Shown here: positions 33,419-43,294 of the stretch, in pieces
Numbering within the stretch: the first letter of the stretch is position 1
Layout: the number at the start of each line of letters is the position of its first letter
Made by a program: the position numbers and the translations under genes
Notes under the pieces: generated by a model
The model's database searches: none
What the model saw: only the letters and a program-made list of their open reading frames with translations
What the model was told of the DNA's origin: nothing
DNA from: Merzomyia westermanni
Taxonomy: Eukaryota > Arthropoda > Insecta > Diptera > Tephritidae
Reading direction: 5' to 3'
DNA length: 64,000 nt
Assembly (NCBI GenBank): GCA_949987695.1
Contig: OX465289.1
Coordinates: 142,844,390 to 142,908,389 of the forward strand

Positions 33419-33714
33419 TGTTGCGAATATTCCCAAGTACATATCATCCCTAACTCAATAACACTCCCACCACTAGTTTAACACAACAGAGATATCGATG
33501 ACAGTACATAACACCAATCCTTCGACAACACGAAGAGGGAACAACCAAGAAAGTTCTGGCTGCGTAGGGTAGCACCCTGTTGGACTGTAAAAGGCAGTGA
33601 CCAAGGATGGCAAGGGGGCCAGTTTATTTTCAAGTGTTAAACAGTGAACTTACTTTGACTTTACAGTAATCAAACTCAGGAAGGGATATTCGAATACTCA
33701 TCGAATTCGTGACA
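33419..33714 (+). repeat. Gypsy-family LTR e, shared by two copies
   Basis: About 296 bp with internal deletions, from tgcgaatattcccaagtac to cgaattcgtgaca. Upstream is a pol end and downstream is a primer-binding site and gag, so one LTR serves as 3' LTR of 27910-33418 and 5' LTR of 33775-34480. Confidence 0.85.
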
Positions 33715-33716
33715 AT

Positions 33717-33731
33717 TGGTGTCAGAAGTGG
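33717..33731 (+). promoter_or_regulatory. Primer-binding site, tRNA-Leu type
   Basis: TGGTGTCAGAAGTGG, complementary over 15 bases to tRNA-Leu acceptor ends known from flies, 2 bases after LTR e. Best preserved of the family here. Confidence 0.7.
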
Positions 33732-33774
33732 CATTGTTAAATAAATACCAGTGATTGCAAGGATAACAAGGGCA

Positions 33775-34480
33775 TGGCTTAGTTGAATGAATTGAACATA
33801 CAACAACTCAAGAAGGAGTTGGAGAAGGGTTTACACACAACCGGCAATTAATCAGAGCTACAATCACGATTGCGAGAGGCTGTGGAAGCTGACGGAATTA
33901 ACATTGATGATCATGTTTTTTATCTCGTGGAAGAAGCATCGACAAAAATGGAAAAAAAGAAGTAGTCTACGAATTCAGACGCAAGCGTGGACACAAATTC
34001 GTAATTGGCTGTACTCACTCAGTTGTCGGGAAACATTTCAACACAACACCATAAGATCTCAAATGGAAGACCAGAAGGCATATATCTCTTCGCAATTGAA
34101 AGCACATAAGGCGAGGGTCGAAACTAGACGTACAAAATGCGAAAATGTTTGCTTCAGAATATATTCAATCCTGAAGTAGATGCATTGAGAGGTTGTATCC
34201 AGGAGTTACAACTGAATCGTTCAACTGCTTCAACGAGCGTCCCGAAGGTAAAAACTCCATACTTTGATGGTTCTGTTCTTTTCAAGGTATTTAAGCTACA
34301 ATTTGAGAAGACGGCAGCTGTGAACCAGTGGGGCATGTTAGAAAAAGTTGCTGCATTAATCGTGGCATTGAATCTAGAGAAGATGAGCAAAGTGAGTGTA
34401 AAAGCTCATATGTCTCGCCAGTGGTTATCATGTGTTGCCCGAAAACCAGGAAGTATAGAGATGAACCAATTGCTGAATGA
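33775..34480 (+). pseudogene. Gypsy gag relic after LTR e
   Basis: Start codon region reads atggcttag, so the third codon is a stop. Recognisable blocks: ELNIQQLKKELEKG, NIDDHVFYLVEEASTKMEKK, a shortened coiled coil, then VDALRGCIQELQLNRSTAS...FDGSVLFKVFKLQFEKTAAVNQWG. Breaks off near 34400. Confidence 0.8.
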
Positions 34481-34489
34481 GTAGCTGAC

Positions 34490-35329
34490 CGTAAAGCACC
34501 GGAAATACTACTGAGCTGATCACGCCAATTCTTCTGATTTGGTTTGCTAAGGCTTAGCGGTTAAGGTACTTTTGGAGAAGAATATTAAAAGTTTGAGATC
34601 CAAATTCAGATCCATTATCAGAGACAAATGGAATGCCAAAAGTCCTTCAAACCACACAATAATAGCGTCCACCGTAAGTTTCTTAACTGGTTTCAAAATT
34701 GAAAAGTGATCTAGTGCAACAAAAATTGCAAAATTTCTTCAGCGAGATCTAGGATAAGGATCAAGATAATCTACGTAAAATATTTGAAAGAAACAATTGG
34801 TTGTGATTATTTTACCCATAGGTGGTGTAAGTGTACTATTTGGATGCTTTGTGCATTTACAAATCTCGCAAGAGTTTATATATTTTTCTATATCATCTAC
34901 AAGGTGAGGCCAGTAATATTATTTTCGTACCTTTTAAATCGTTTTGTTTATGCCACTATGGGCAGCTAAGAGACTAACATGTGCTCGATCCAGCACTTCG
35001 CAAACCATATCGTTAGGTATCCATAGCTTCCATTTGTTTAAGAGACTATCATGTGCTCGATCCAGCACTTCGCAACCCATATCCTTAGGTATCCATAGCT
35101 TCCTGTATATAAGCCATCAGTTTGAGACATGAGCCAATTTAACGATGCATCATCCGTTATTATAGTGAACTCATGCGCCTCCACGTAAGGCCGAAACTTT
35201 TTGATGCTGACTATTGCTTATGCTTATTACTGGTCAGTCACAAGATAATTCCGTAAAGGCTATTGGTCTCGCCATCTGCATTTAACTTAACTAATACGCT
35301 TCCTATACCGGTCTTGCTGCATCTCAATA
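34490..35329 (-). pseudogene. Gypsy-2 RNase H and integrase relic (minus strand)
   Basis: Minus-strand translation shows a TGIGSVLV RNase H start at about 35310, an integrase zinc region CEICKCTKHPN at about 34860, a DYLDPYPRS-like core start near 34750 and LDHFSILKPVKKLTVDAIIVWFEGL near 34690. It belongs to a different gypsy lineage from the 19-34 kb family. The BEL element separates it from its RT half at 43727-44540. Confidence 0.75.
34968..35105 (-). repeat. 72-bp tandem duplication within gypsy-2
   Basis: aagagacta/tcatgtgctcgatccag... occurs at 34968 and 35040 (period 72), differing at a few bases. It duplicates coding sequence of the gypsy-2 pre-integrase region in frame (72 = 24 codons). 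Confidence 0.85.
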
Positions 35330-35334
35330 GATAT

Positions 35335-35798
35335 TGTGTAGTTTTCACTTCAATAAATGAAACGCGGCTGTATTTCGGTTTTAAGGGTAAACACTTTAGT
35401 TTATTACAAATTATGTATAGGCGACAATATCGTTTGGAGTGTAACGAGCTACTAACTCTAAAGCGGCCAATTACCTCGCATTGGACCGCTTAGTTCTTGT
35501 GTATATGTTTGTGTAAATATAGGAATTCCAATAAACGGTAAATATTTTCATTGTTTACAGAGGCATATGCAAAAAAGGTAAATATGTATATAATTTAAAT
35601 GTAAGCATTTTAGGAAACGGTAAGTATACGGATAAATGTTTATAAGGTAATTTCATACATTTCACGGTAAGTATTTCAAAGTAATATATATTTCATAGGG
35701 TAATTTTATACATTTACGGTAAGTATTTCAAATAGGTTAAGTATGTAAATATTTTCTAATCCTTGAATTCAATGAGGTTTTCACTCATGTCTTCAACA
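35335..35798 (-). repeat. BEL 3' LTR (464 bp)
   Basis: Direct repeat of 43295-43721. Carries 37 extra bp (about 35450-35486) absent from the other LTR. On the plus strand it holds several ggtaagta words. The stop codon of the third ORF lies at its first bases in element sense. Confidence 0.93.
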
Positions 35799-36311
35799 TG
35801 CCGCCGGGCCTGCGGGGACGTGATACCGATTAAGTCTTGCAATCTTTGAATGCTGAGTGCTGCCTGATCGTATGCGGCGTTGAAACCCGGTGTCGTTTCG
35901 GACGCTCCTGCGTATAACCCGATTGGTTGTCGGTCGATTTTGTGTTCGGGGTTGGGTGTTAGTCGGTCGTGCTCGAGTTCCGCGTTGGCCAGTGGACCGC
36001 GTGAAGTGGTGGTCAACCGGTCGTGGTGGTGTAACGGACGATCGATGTAATAAAGTGTGGTGTGCTAACCCACACCGCCGACAAGCGTCTGGGGAATTGC
36101 AGCTTCCCGTCGTATGTGAGGTGGCTACGCAGTTGACGCAGTACCGATGAGCCCGCGCTGATTCGTACCTTTCATCGGGTGTCATTGCCAAAAACGCTCG
36201 GCAGTACCTCAGCGAGTGTATCTGACAGCACAAGTGACATGTGCTGTAGGATCTGGTTCTGTTAGTGCTGAAACGAGAACGATAGAGAGAAAAGAGAAAA
36301 ATCGAAACCAT
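35793..36311 (-). CDS. BEL third ORF: gag-like triple zinc knuckle protein
   Basis: 172 residues between the integrase and the 3' LTR. Three knuckles: CHLCCQIHSLRYC (CX2CX3HX4C), YCVNCVATSHTTGSC (CX2CX5HX4C) and CRRCGLAHHTLLH, joined by an ERYESARAHRYC linker. The element's own gag at 40347-41354 has the same series (CKLCNSNHAMKFC, YCENCLSFSHRKSDC, CVYCQKK). A proline/arginine-rich tail ends with a stop at the LTR edge. A second frame (35756-36016) overlaps its tail and also reads without stops into the LTR. Probably a duplicated or captured nucleocapsid module; an env was expected at this place if anything. Confidence 0.75.
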   Translation of the reverse strand: MVSIFLFSLYRSRFSTNRTRSYSTCHLCCQIHSLRYCRAFLAMTPDERYESARAHRYCVNCVATSHTTGSCNSPDACRRCGLAHHTLLHRSSVTPPRPVDHHFTRSTGQRGTRARPTNTQPRTQNRPTTNRVIRRSVRNDTGFQRRIRSGSTQHSKIARLNRYHVPAGPAAC

Positions 36312-36388
36312 TATTAGGCATGTTTAGTGGAGGAGATGTGATTGGGGGTTGAGACGATAAGGGATTTAGAGTTCGATGGGTATTTAGC

Positions 36389-38206
36389 TTAAGAAGGCAA
36401 CAGTAAGCAAAGTTTTGTTATATTGCGTGTGATGGTACCGCCTTTAGTAAGGATAACCACCGCGCGAACATTCTTATCTGGAGCGAGGTGAAGTTTAATG
36501 ATTCGGCCTAGTCTCCACTCGTTCGGAGGCAAAAGCGCGTCTTTGATGACGACTAGGTCTCCTTCGCGGAAGTTGGGTTTCTGTGTTTTCCATTTGCCGC
36601 GTTTATGGAGTTCATTCAAATATTCAGTCTTCCAGCGCTTGCTGAATTGATGGTGGAGTACCCTTAAGCGCTGCCATTTATTTGACAGGGAGAGACCGTC
36701 GGCGTTCGGCTCAGTAATGGCGAGCAGAGGGGCCCCGCGAAGAAAATGACCTGGCGTTAGAACTTGCAGATCATCGGGGTCTTGAGACATTGGGGAAAGC
36801 GGTCTGGAATTCAATACCGCTTCGATGCGAATGAGGAGAGTGTTGAACTCATCATAGGTAAATCTTTGGGTTCCGGCAACCTTTGTGAAATGAGTTTTGA
36901 AGCTCTTCACAGCTGCTTCCCAGAGTCCTCCCATATGAGGAGCATATGGAGGAATGAACTGCCATGCGAGGCCGTGGATTGCATACTTGTTTGCTATGTC
37001 TACGGCGGTCTCCTTGAGGAATGCGGAAAATTCCCTCTGTAAGCTTCGTTGGACTCCTACGAACGTTTTGCCGTTGTCGGACGTTATTTTAGATGGTATG
37101 CCTCGGCGGCCTGCAAAACGGGTAAATGCTTCTTTGAATGCTTTAGTGGTGAGATCCGAACAGACCTCTAGGTGTATGGCTTTGGTAGAGAAGCATACAA
37201 ACACACACACATATGATTTGGCGTAAGATGCTCGTCGAATAGTTGACGTTTTCACGAGGAATGGGCCAGCAAAGTCAACGCCTGTTACATAAAAGGGGAC
37301 GGAGTAAGTTGCACGTTCGGGTGGTAGAGCGGCCATTATTTGTGACCGCATTTGTTGCTTATATATCGTGCACGTCTTGCAATGGAATATGTACTTTTTC
37401 ACTTTCTGCTTGAGTCGGGGGATATAGTATTCCTGCTGTATCATTCGGATCATTAATTGCTTTTCAGCATGAAGCAGAACCTTGTGGAGAAAATCTAGCA
37501 GCAGGGAGCAGAACTGGGACTTATCGGGGAGAATTATTGGGAACAGTTTGTTATAGGGGAGGTCAGCGTTAGCTAGGCGGCCATTAACTCGCATGATGCC
37601 AGTTTCATCTAGCATGGGATTTAGGGACAACAATGAGCTTTTCTTGCTGATGGGGTTTCCTGCTTCTAACTGAGTAATTTCTGCTGGGAAATGATGGCGT
37701 TGCGAGACCAGGATGAGCTTCGTTTTGGCGTTATATAATTCTCCTTGAGTAAGGACGAGCGTACTTGAAATTGGGTGGTTTTGTGTGTGGTGGATGAACC
37801 GGTATATGAAGGCTACCACTCTCAACGCGCGGGGGTAGGATGAAAACCGTTCCAGTATCTCGGTGTGATCGACAGCATGCCAAGCCTCGATGTGTTTTTC
37901 CTTCGGAGGAGTTGGATTGGTCTGGGCCTCCTTTAGCCAGAACGAGAGCGGTTTAGAGAGCCATTGGGGTCCATTCCACCATAACGAGCAGTCAACTAAA
38001 TCTTGTGGGTTGCATCCTCGAGTTCCTAAGTCTGCGGGGTTATCGCTGCTGGATACGTGGTGCCAAGTGGCGTTACTAACGTTCTGCAGAATTTGGGTGA
38101 TCCTGTTTGCTACATAAGTCTTCCATGTATGTGGGGGTTTTTCTAGCCAGGCCAACACGATGCTAGAATCCGACCAGAGGGTGAGTTCGTGTGATGGCAA
38201 CGTCAA
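36389..38206 (-). CDS. BEL/Pao pol C-terminal part: RNase H end and integrase
   Basis: 605 residues, open. Residues 8-60 carry the end of RNase H (LWSDSSIVLAWLEKPP, DNPADLGTRG). Integrase zinc motif H241, H246, C276, C279. Core: D311 (GVDFAGP), D377 (TSDNGKTF), E430 (GLWEAAVKS), spaced as in BEL/Pao integrases. Residues about 520-605 match the C-terminal domain common in this group (GDLVVIKDALLPPNEWRLGRI). It is the best preserved pol piece, but the upstream frame breaks at about 38207-38457 separate it from RT. Start codon is arbitrary. Confidence 0.9.
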   Translation of the reverse strand: MTLPSHELTLWSDSSIVLAWLEKPPHTWKTYVANRITQILQNVSNATWHHVSSSDNPADLGTRGCNPQDLVDCSLWWNGPQWLSKPLSFWLKEAQTNPTPPKEKHIEAWHAVDHTEILERFSSYPRALRVVAFIYRFIHHTQNHPISSTLVLTQGELYNAKTKLILVSQRHHFPAEITQLEAGNPISKKSSLLSLNPMLDETGIMRVNGRLANADLPYNKLFPIILPDKSQFCSLLLDFLHKVLLHAEKQLMIRMIQQEYYIPRLKQKVKKYIFHCKTCTIYKQQMRSQIMAALPPERATYSVPFYVTGVDFAGPFLVKTSTIRRASYAKSYVCVFVCFSTKAIHLEVCSDLTTKAFKEAFTRFAGRRGIPSKITSDNGKTFVGVQRSLQREFSAFLKETAVDIANKYAIHGLAWQFIPPYAPHMGGLWEAAVKSFKTHFTKVAGTQRFTYDEFNTLLIRIEAVLNSRPLSPMSQDPDDLQVLTPGHFLRGAPLLAITEPNADGLSLSNKWQRLRVLHHQFSKRWKTEYLNELHKRGKWKTQKPNFREGDLVVIKDALLPPNEWRLGRIIKLHLAPDKNVRAVVILTKGGTITRNITKLCLLLPS

Positions 38207-38457
38207 CTGGGATTGAGTTTGGGCAATTAGTTTTGAGAGCAGAGTTCTAGGCGTGGCAAGCTAACGGTTTGTAGGGGTGCAACTTTGGTTTTTGCGACGA
38301 AGAGGTGAGTTGAGAACGAGTTATCATCATGCTGCACTCTAATGTAAACACATACCGCAAATGCTTTCTCGGAGGCATCGGAGAAACCGTGAATTTGGAT
38401 GCGTTTATGGGGGGAGAATTGTACCCATTGGGGTATGCTTATTTTGCTGAATGTGTT
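38207..38457 (-). pseudogene. BEL pol frame-broken RNase H segment
   Basis: Connects the RT piece and the integrase piece. Shifted frames show HKRIQIHGFSDASEKAF and VAPLQTVSLPRLELC, typical of the Pao RNase H region. At least one frameshift and a stop lie here. Confidence 0.75.
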
Positions 38458-39813
38458 CTACTTGCTTTCCCGGAATGTGTTCCACTTGTGAAAGGATGCT
38501 GGTTTGACGTGTTCGTCCCAGTCGGTTCTTTCCAACCAGAGCTGTTGGAGGAGGATTTTCGCAAGAATCATTATTGGCGATAGCCATCCTGCCGGGTCGA
38601 AAAGTTTCGCTACCGCTGAGAGTATTTGTCGTTTCGTGTTTGACTTAGATTCGGGTATTGGGTCGTACGAGTACGAAAAGCAATCAGTTAGTGCATTCCA
38701 TCTGATTCCAAGAGTTTTAGTGGAACTGGTGTCATGGAATTTTAGAAAATCGACGTCTAAAACATCAGAACCAGGGATTGAATCGAGTAAGTTGGCCCGA
38801 TTTGCCGTTATTTTCTTTAGGGGGAAGCTCGCCGATTTTAGAGCTTCGATAATTTGGGTCATTGATTCGAGAGTGGACTGTATATTGTGTCCGCCAGATA
38901 GGACATCATATTTTTCTTCGCAATCCTTAGCGAGTTCGTGGAGTGTGCGAATTGCGAGATATGGAGTGCAGTTGACACCGAAAGTTACGGTTTTTAATTT
39001 AAAATCTTCTATCGGCTGGTGAGGGGGTTTCCTAAAGAGAATTCGCTGGACGTTTTGATCTTCTTTCTTGACTAAAATTTGGCGGTACATCTTTTCTATG
39101 TCGCCATTGAAAACGAACTTGTAGAGGCGCCAGTTGAGGATTATAGACGTCAAGTCGTTTTGCAGTGTTGGGCCTGTGCATAGTACATCATTCAGGGAGT
39201 TGCCTGAATGTGATGTCTTAGACGCATTGAATACGACTCGAACTTTTGTCGTTTTGCTGTCGGGCTTTAACACAGCGTGTTGGGGTAGATAAAATGAGAA
39301 ATATTTTCCATTTTGGATTATCTTAGTGGGCGGAGCGGGTTCCATGTGGTTCATTTGGAGGTACTCGGTAAGCACTTCGGAGTATTTATTCCGAAGTTCT
39401 GGGTTTCTTTCCAGACTCCTTTCTACGCTTATATATTGTTGCTGTGCCGCTGGACGAGAGTGGCCTAGTGACAGTGATCGGGGGAAGTCGGGCTTAAACG
39501 GAAGCTTTACCACGTAGCGGCCATCCTCCCTTCTTTTGGTTGTGTTGCTGTAGAGGGTCTCACAAAACTGGTCCTCCGCTGACGTGGATTGTGTTATTGT
39601 CACTTCTTCCTGCTCCCAAAACCGCCTGAGCAGGCTGCTAAGATCCGGTTCCGTTGCCTCGCTGACTTGGGTGGAGAAAGTTGAGACTAGTTCCCGGACT
39701 GGTCCGCTGAGTACCCACCCAAATATCGTATATTGTGCTATCAGGGTTTCTTGGGCATTTCGTTGCAGTCCTTCGAGTAGTATTTGGGGAATAATATCGC
39801 TGCCTATAACCAT
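38458..39813 (-). CDS. BEL/Pao protease end and reverse transcriptase, active site lost
   Basis: 451 residues. The first 40 (IGSDIIPQILLEGL, YTIFGWVLSGPV) are the end of the Pao protease domain; the frame is open further upstream to about 39922. RT: YFSFYLPQHAVLKPDSKTTK, RVVFNASKTS, FVFNGDIEKMYRQI, then TVTFGVNCTPYLAIRTL. The expected catalytic YVDD is missing: EEKYDVLSGGHN goes directly into the segment that normally follows it, consistent with a small in-frame deletion. Then LGIRWNALTD and KLFDPAGWLSP of the Pao region. Not a functional polymerase. Confidence 0.88.
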   Translation of the reverse strand: MVIGSDIIPQILLEGLQRNAQETLIAQYTIFGWVLSGPVRELVSTFSTQVSEATEPDLSSLLRRFWEQEEVTITQSTSAEDQFCETLYSNTTKRREDGRYVVKLPFKPDFPRSLSLGHSRPAAQQQYISVERSLERNPELRNKYSEVLTEYLQMNHMEPAPPTKIIQNGKYFSFYLPQHAVLKPDSKTTKVRVVFNASKTSHSGNSLNDVLCTGPTLQNDLTSIILNWRLYKFVFNGDIEKMYRQILVKKEDQNVQRILFRKPPHQPIEDFKLKTVTFGVNCTPYLAIRTLHELAKDCEEKYDVLSGGHNIQSTLESMTQIIEALKSASFPLKKITANRANLLDSIPGSDVLDVDFLKFHDTSSTKTLGIRWNALTDCFSYSYDPIPESKSNTKRQILSAVAKLFDPAGWLSPIMILAKILLQQLWLERTDWDEHVKPASFHKWNTFRESK

Positions 39814-40048
39814 ATCGATTTTTGAGGGGTTGAGGCAGTTAGGGTCAGCAAGTTTAAGGGAGCGGAATTCATTTAAGCTGACTTTTGAAACTTTGTTCGT
39901 TGGGAGGAAATGAGTTAATTGAGAAAGTAAAATGGCGTTGATACTAATCCTCTTGCTTAGATCAGAGGATCAAAGGATGACCTCGCAAGTTTTGTTTGAC
40001 TTTTGTACTACCATCCCTCCCATTCCTGAGATTTCAAAGTGAACTGCT

Positions 40049-40444
40049 TTAATGGGGGAGTCCTAAAAGTTTTTGGATACGGGATGCCAAAAAAGTTTTT
40101 TGAGAACCTTGGTCAATGAGCGCACGAACTTGGTGATATTCACCCGCGTAATGTATGGGGACTAGTGCCGTGTGGAGTAGTGTTGTTTCACAGCTACCGG
40201 AGAAATGTGATGACACCGTGTGGGTGGTGGGATCCTGAGGTTTCTGGCTTGCTGCTTCAATCGCCGCTTGCCTTGATGTCGATGGCTGCACCGAATTTTC
40301 CTGGGCTGGCGTTGTTGTATGGCTTATGGTTTGTTGCGTTCTGGAACTAGTCGCCCGAGGAGTGCTTTGTTGGGGTTGAAAATGTAGGAGGGAGTGATGT
40401 CTTTTTTTGGCAGTAAACGCATGTAAACTTGCTTTGACAATCAC
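40049..40444 (-). pseudogene. BEL gag end and aspartyl protease start
   Basis: Frame reading KRHHSLLHF (third gag knuckle end) through a serine/threonine/proline-rich linker to VRALIDQGSQKTFLASRIQKLLGLP, where DQGS is the protease catalytic motif of Pao elements. It is in the +1 frame relative to gag at an A7 run (about 40410 on the plus strand as T7). Either a one-base insertion or, less likely, a recoding site. Confidence 0.8.
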
Positions 40445-41354
40445 TCTTGCGATGAGAGAACGACAAACAATTTTCGCAGTAGTTGTTGTCTCTTACGTAT
40501 TTGAGCTGGTCGGAGACTGGGAGAGCTTTGAATTTTACACAAAACTTCATCGCGTGGTTTGAGTTGCAGAGCTTACATGAGACTTGATTTGGGTCTGTAT
40601 AGAAGATATTCGTTCTGTTTCTGTTTGAGAAAGTGGAGTTATGAGCAGAGTTGTTGTTTGTGGACCTCGGAGTAAAATTAGGTGGAGAAGTTTTCGGTTT
40701 ACCTGGGCGATATGTGTAAAGTCTCTCCACTACTTCACATCTTGAGGTCAAAAATTTGTCCATATCTGCCCACAGTGGCAATTCTTTCCGGGAGCTAAGC
40801 GATTGTTCCCAGAGAGAGAGTGTTTCATTGGGTAGTTTAAAGGAGCATATATACACAAGGATGGGGTCCCAATTAGAGGTTGGAATACCTTGTGCTGCAA
40901 GAGTGCATAAACAGTTATTTATTGTGGTTTGCAGTTTTTGGATCTGTTCACCATTTTCTGAGTATATTTGCTGAAGACTAAAGAGGGTCTTCAGTTGGTT
41001 GTCCACCAATATTCTTCGGTTTTCATACCTAGCTTTTAGAGCGTCCCATGCTAGCTGAAAACTATCATCCGTAAGTGGGTATTGTTTTACTAATTGGCCC
41101 GCTTGGCCTCGTGTCTTTTGTCGCAGGTGATACAATTTCTGAGCCTGGGTTAATTTGGGATGATTGCCGTAGACCGCCGTAAACATATCCCTAAAGGCTG
41201 GCCATTCTTCATACCCCCTGTGGAATATTTCGGTGTCGCACGGTGGTACCTTGAGAAAAACTTCTGGGCAGTTCGAAGTATTTGTAGAGGTACGGGATTG
41301 AGATAGTTGAGGAGCGGGTCTTAAAATGTGCATTGCATCCATCATTTGCGCCAT
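40347..41354 (-). CDS. BEL/Pao gag (335 aa)
   Basis: Middle and end of gag. Residues about 25-220 match the conserved BEL gag domain (PPCDTEIFHRGYEEWPAFRDMF, LKARYENRRILVDNQLKTL, ELPLWADMDKFLTSRCEVVE). Zinc knuckles CKLCNSNHAMKFC and YCENCLSFSHRKSDC follow, with a third starting CVYCQKK at the frame break. Upstream of the first methionine the N terminus is degraded (41355-41600). The capsid and nucleocapsid assemble the cytoplasmic particle. Confidence 0.88.
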   Translation of the reverse strand: MAQMMDAMHILRPAPQLSQSRTSTNTSNCPEVFLKVPPCDTEIFHRGYEEWPAFRDMFTAVYGNHPKLTQAQKLYHLRQKTRGQAGQLVKQYPLTDDSFQLAWDALKARYENRRILVDNQLKTLFSLQQIYSENGEQIQKLQTTINNCLCTLAAQGIPTSNWDPILVYICSFKLPNETLSLWEQSLSSRKELPLWADMDKFLTSRCEVVERLYTYRPGKPKTSPPNFTPRSTNNNSAHNSTFSNRNRTNIFYTDPNQVSCKLCNSNHAMKFCVKFKALPVSDQLKYVRDNNYCENCLSFSHRKSDCQSKFTCVYCQKKTSLPPTFSTPTKHSSGD

Positions 41355-43294
41355 GCAATTTTCATAGCTTTCAGAGCACTTTTGGTATTTTTGTTCCCTG
41401 AATCTGTGGACTCATGGTGGATCGGGGAGAGGTATACCCTTTTGTAGGAATCTACGAGTGATTCCCATAGGCGCTCGAGCTGTTGGGTTTTCGCCTTTAG
41501 CAGGGATTCTGTTTGGTATCAGGGTTGCTGACCACTTTGAGTAAAAAGCCTCTATTCTATTACTTTCGAAAATGAAAGTTTCGAGACTTGTGTCGTGTTC
41601 ACCTGCGTCAAGAGTATCATTTGATTTTGTTTTCTCAGGGTAGTATGTATGTAGGTGTTTTTAAAAACAAATTTATAATAATAAGTACCACAGAACCGGG
41701 TAACAGACTAACGTCGGATTAGCTTTGAAGTGGGGCTGAGATGGTTTAGTAGAAATATTACAATAATTAGTCTCTAGAAATTTAGCAATATTTTGTGGCT
41801 GAAATTTTATGTGCCACACTCTAATGTTTGTATGCGCGACGGAAATTTAAAACAGATCAAGAAGAGAAACTGGGTGGAGCTTATGTAAATCTGTATGTGG
41901 CAATACAAAACTGTGTACGAGTATTTTGTTTTTTTTTTTCGGGAACTTCAGTAGGACAAGTACTTCTCAAATATTGTTAGAATTTTTGTTGTATTGGCAT
42001 ATGGGGGTTTTATTAATGGGGTTTTATTAATGTGCCCTTGTAATGATGTTTTGTTAATTGTGTTTGTACTCGTACTGCCATAGCGCATCTAAGTTCAGTG
42101 AACGAGTTATTTCGGCCTTTTTTTTTTTTGAGTGTACAAATTTCTTGGCATTTACCGTCGGTTTTTTAACCCGAAGATAGATGGCGCATATGTATCGGGG
42201 TCTTTAACTGAGTTTCTTTGTTACGGGGTGAGTGGGTCCTTTGTAATGGGTTGGGTATTGCGAACTCACAGGTAAATATACGTTTTCTAAAACCAAGTTT
42301 GAGGTGTATACATATATATATAAGAGCGGGTTAGCGGAATTTTTGTTGATATGTACGAGTATATCTTTTGAGAGACTTTTTTCTCTTGGATTCTAAGGAA
42401 GCGGTATTTTGGACGTATGGGATTTTTTTTTTTGAGGAATTCCGCTGCGCTTATATATACATATTCTGGGCAAGGTGTACTTACTTTGGCATTCCGTTTT
42501 TAATACCACCTGTGTGTCGTTGTTTGGATGCTGTTGATTTTTCCTTATTTGTATAGTTATTGGTCTTCTGTGTTGATCTTTTCTACCTTATCCTTGTTGT
42601 TGTTGTTTAGTTATCACTTGTGCAGGTCTACTGCTCGTGATGCCAATTAATATATATATGTATCGATATATTTGAAAATTTTTTTTTTTTGGATGGTCTA
42701 ACGGCCCAGAATTTGTTATTTGCACTGCTGTGATATGCTTGTGCACTATTTATGTACTTATGTTTTTACACTAAGGTGTGCCGTTTTTTTTTTTTTTTGG
42801 ATTTTTATTTGCACTCAGCCTGTTCAACACACTTATTAGTTTTATTACGATATATTTTTGGTTTTATGTAAGTAACCGTAAGTATTTAAAATATGTATGT
42901 ATATGTATACACTATTCGGCTTGTTATAATTTATTTCTTTTTTTTTATGAATTTTTTTTTTGAATCTCCATCAATACAGGTAAGTTTCCTTTTTAACTTT
43001 TTATTTAACTTAGGCTTTTTGAGGTTTTTTAGTAAGTATGCAATTTTCTCTTTTTTGTTTACAATATTTTACATTTGTGTTTAGGCGCCGCGTACCGGGT
43101 ATGCATATATTTAAGTTTATTTTTAATTTTTATAATTTTTTCAACACAGGTAAGTAGATACACTTTTTCTCACTCTTCTTCTGCTTTTTGTTTTTTAATA
43201 TTTATAGATTGTTTTCATAATATTTTCTTTATTTTTTATTAATTTTAGGTCACTGACTCACTAATGGCTTCAATGGACCATGTTTAAGAACTCA
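41355..43294 (-). other. BEL 5' leader and decayed gag N terminus
   Basis: About 1.9 kb between the 5' LTR and gag. T-rich on the plus strand with many T8-T12 runs and several caggtaagt-like words (42978, 43148). I see no protein-coding frame with family signature; short T-rich open frames are compositional. Confidence 0.6.

Noticed and set aside
42360..43090. T-rich frames as hydrophobic proteins
   Set aside because: Compositional: BEL leader with long T runs, no family signature.
43267..43281. tRNA-Gly primer-binding site of BEL
   Set aside because: Position is plausible but several mismatches and an offset of about 13 bases make it too weak to call.
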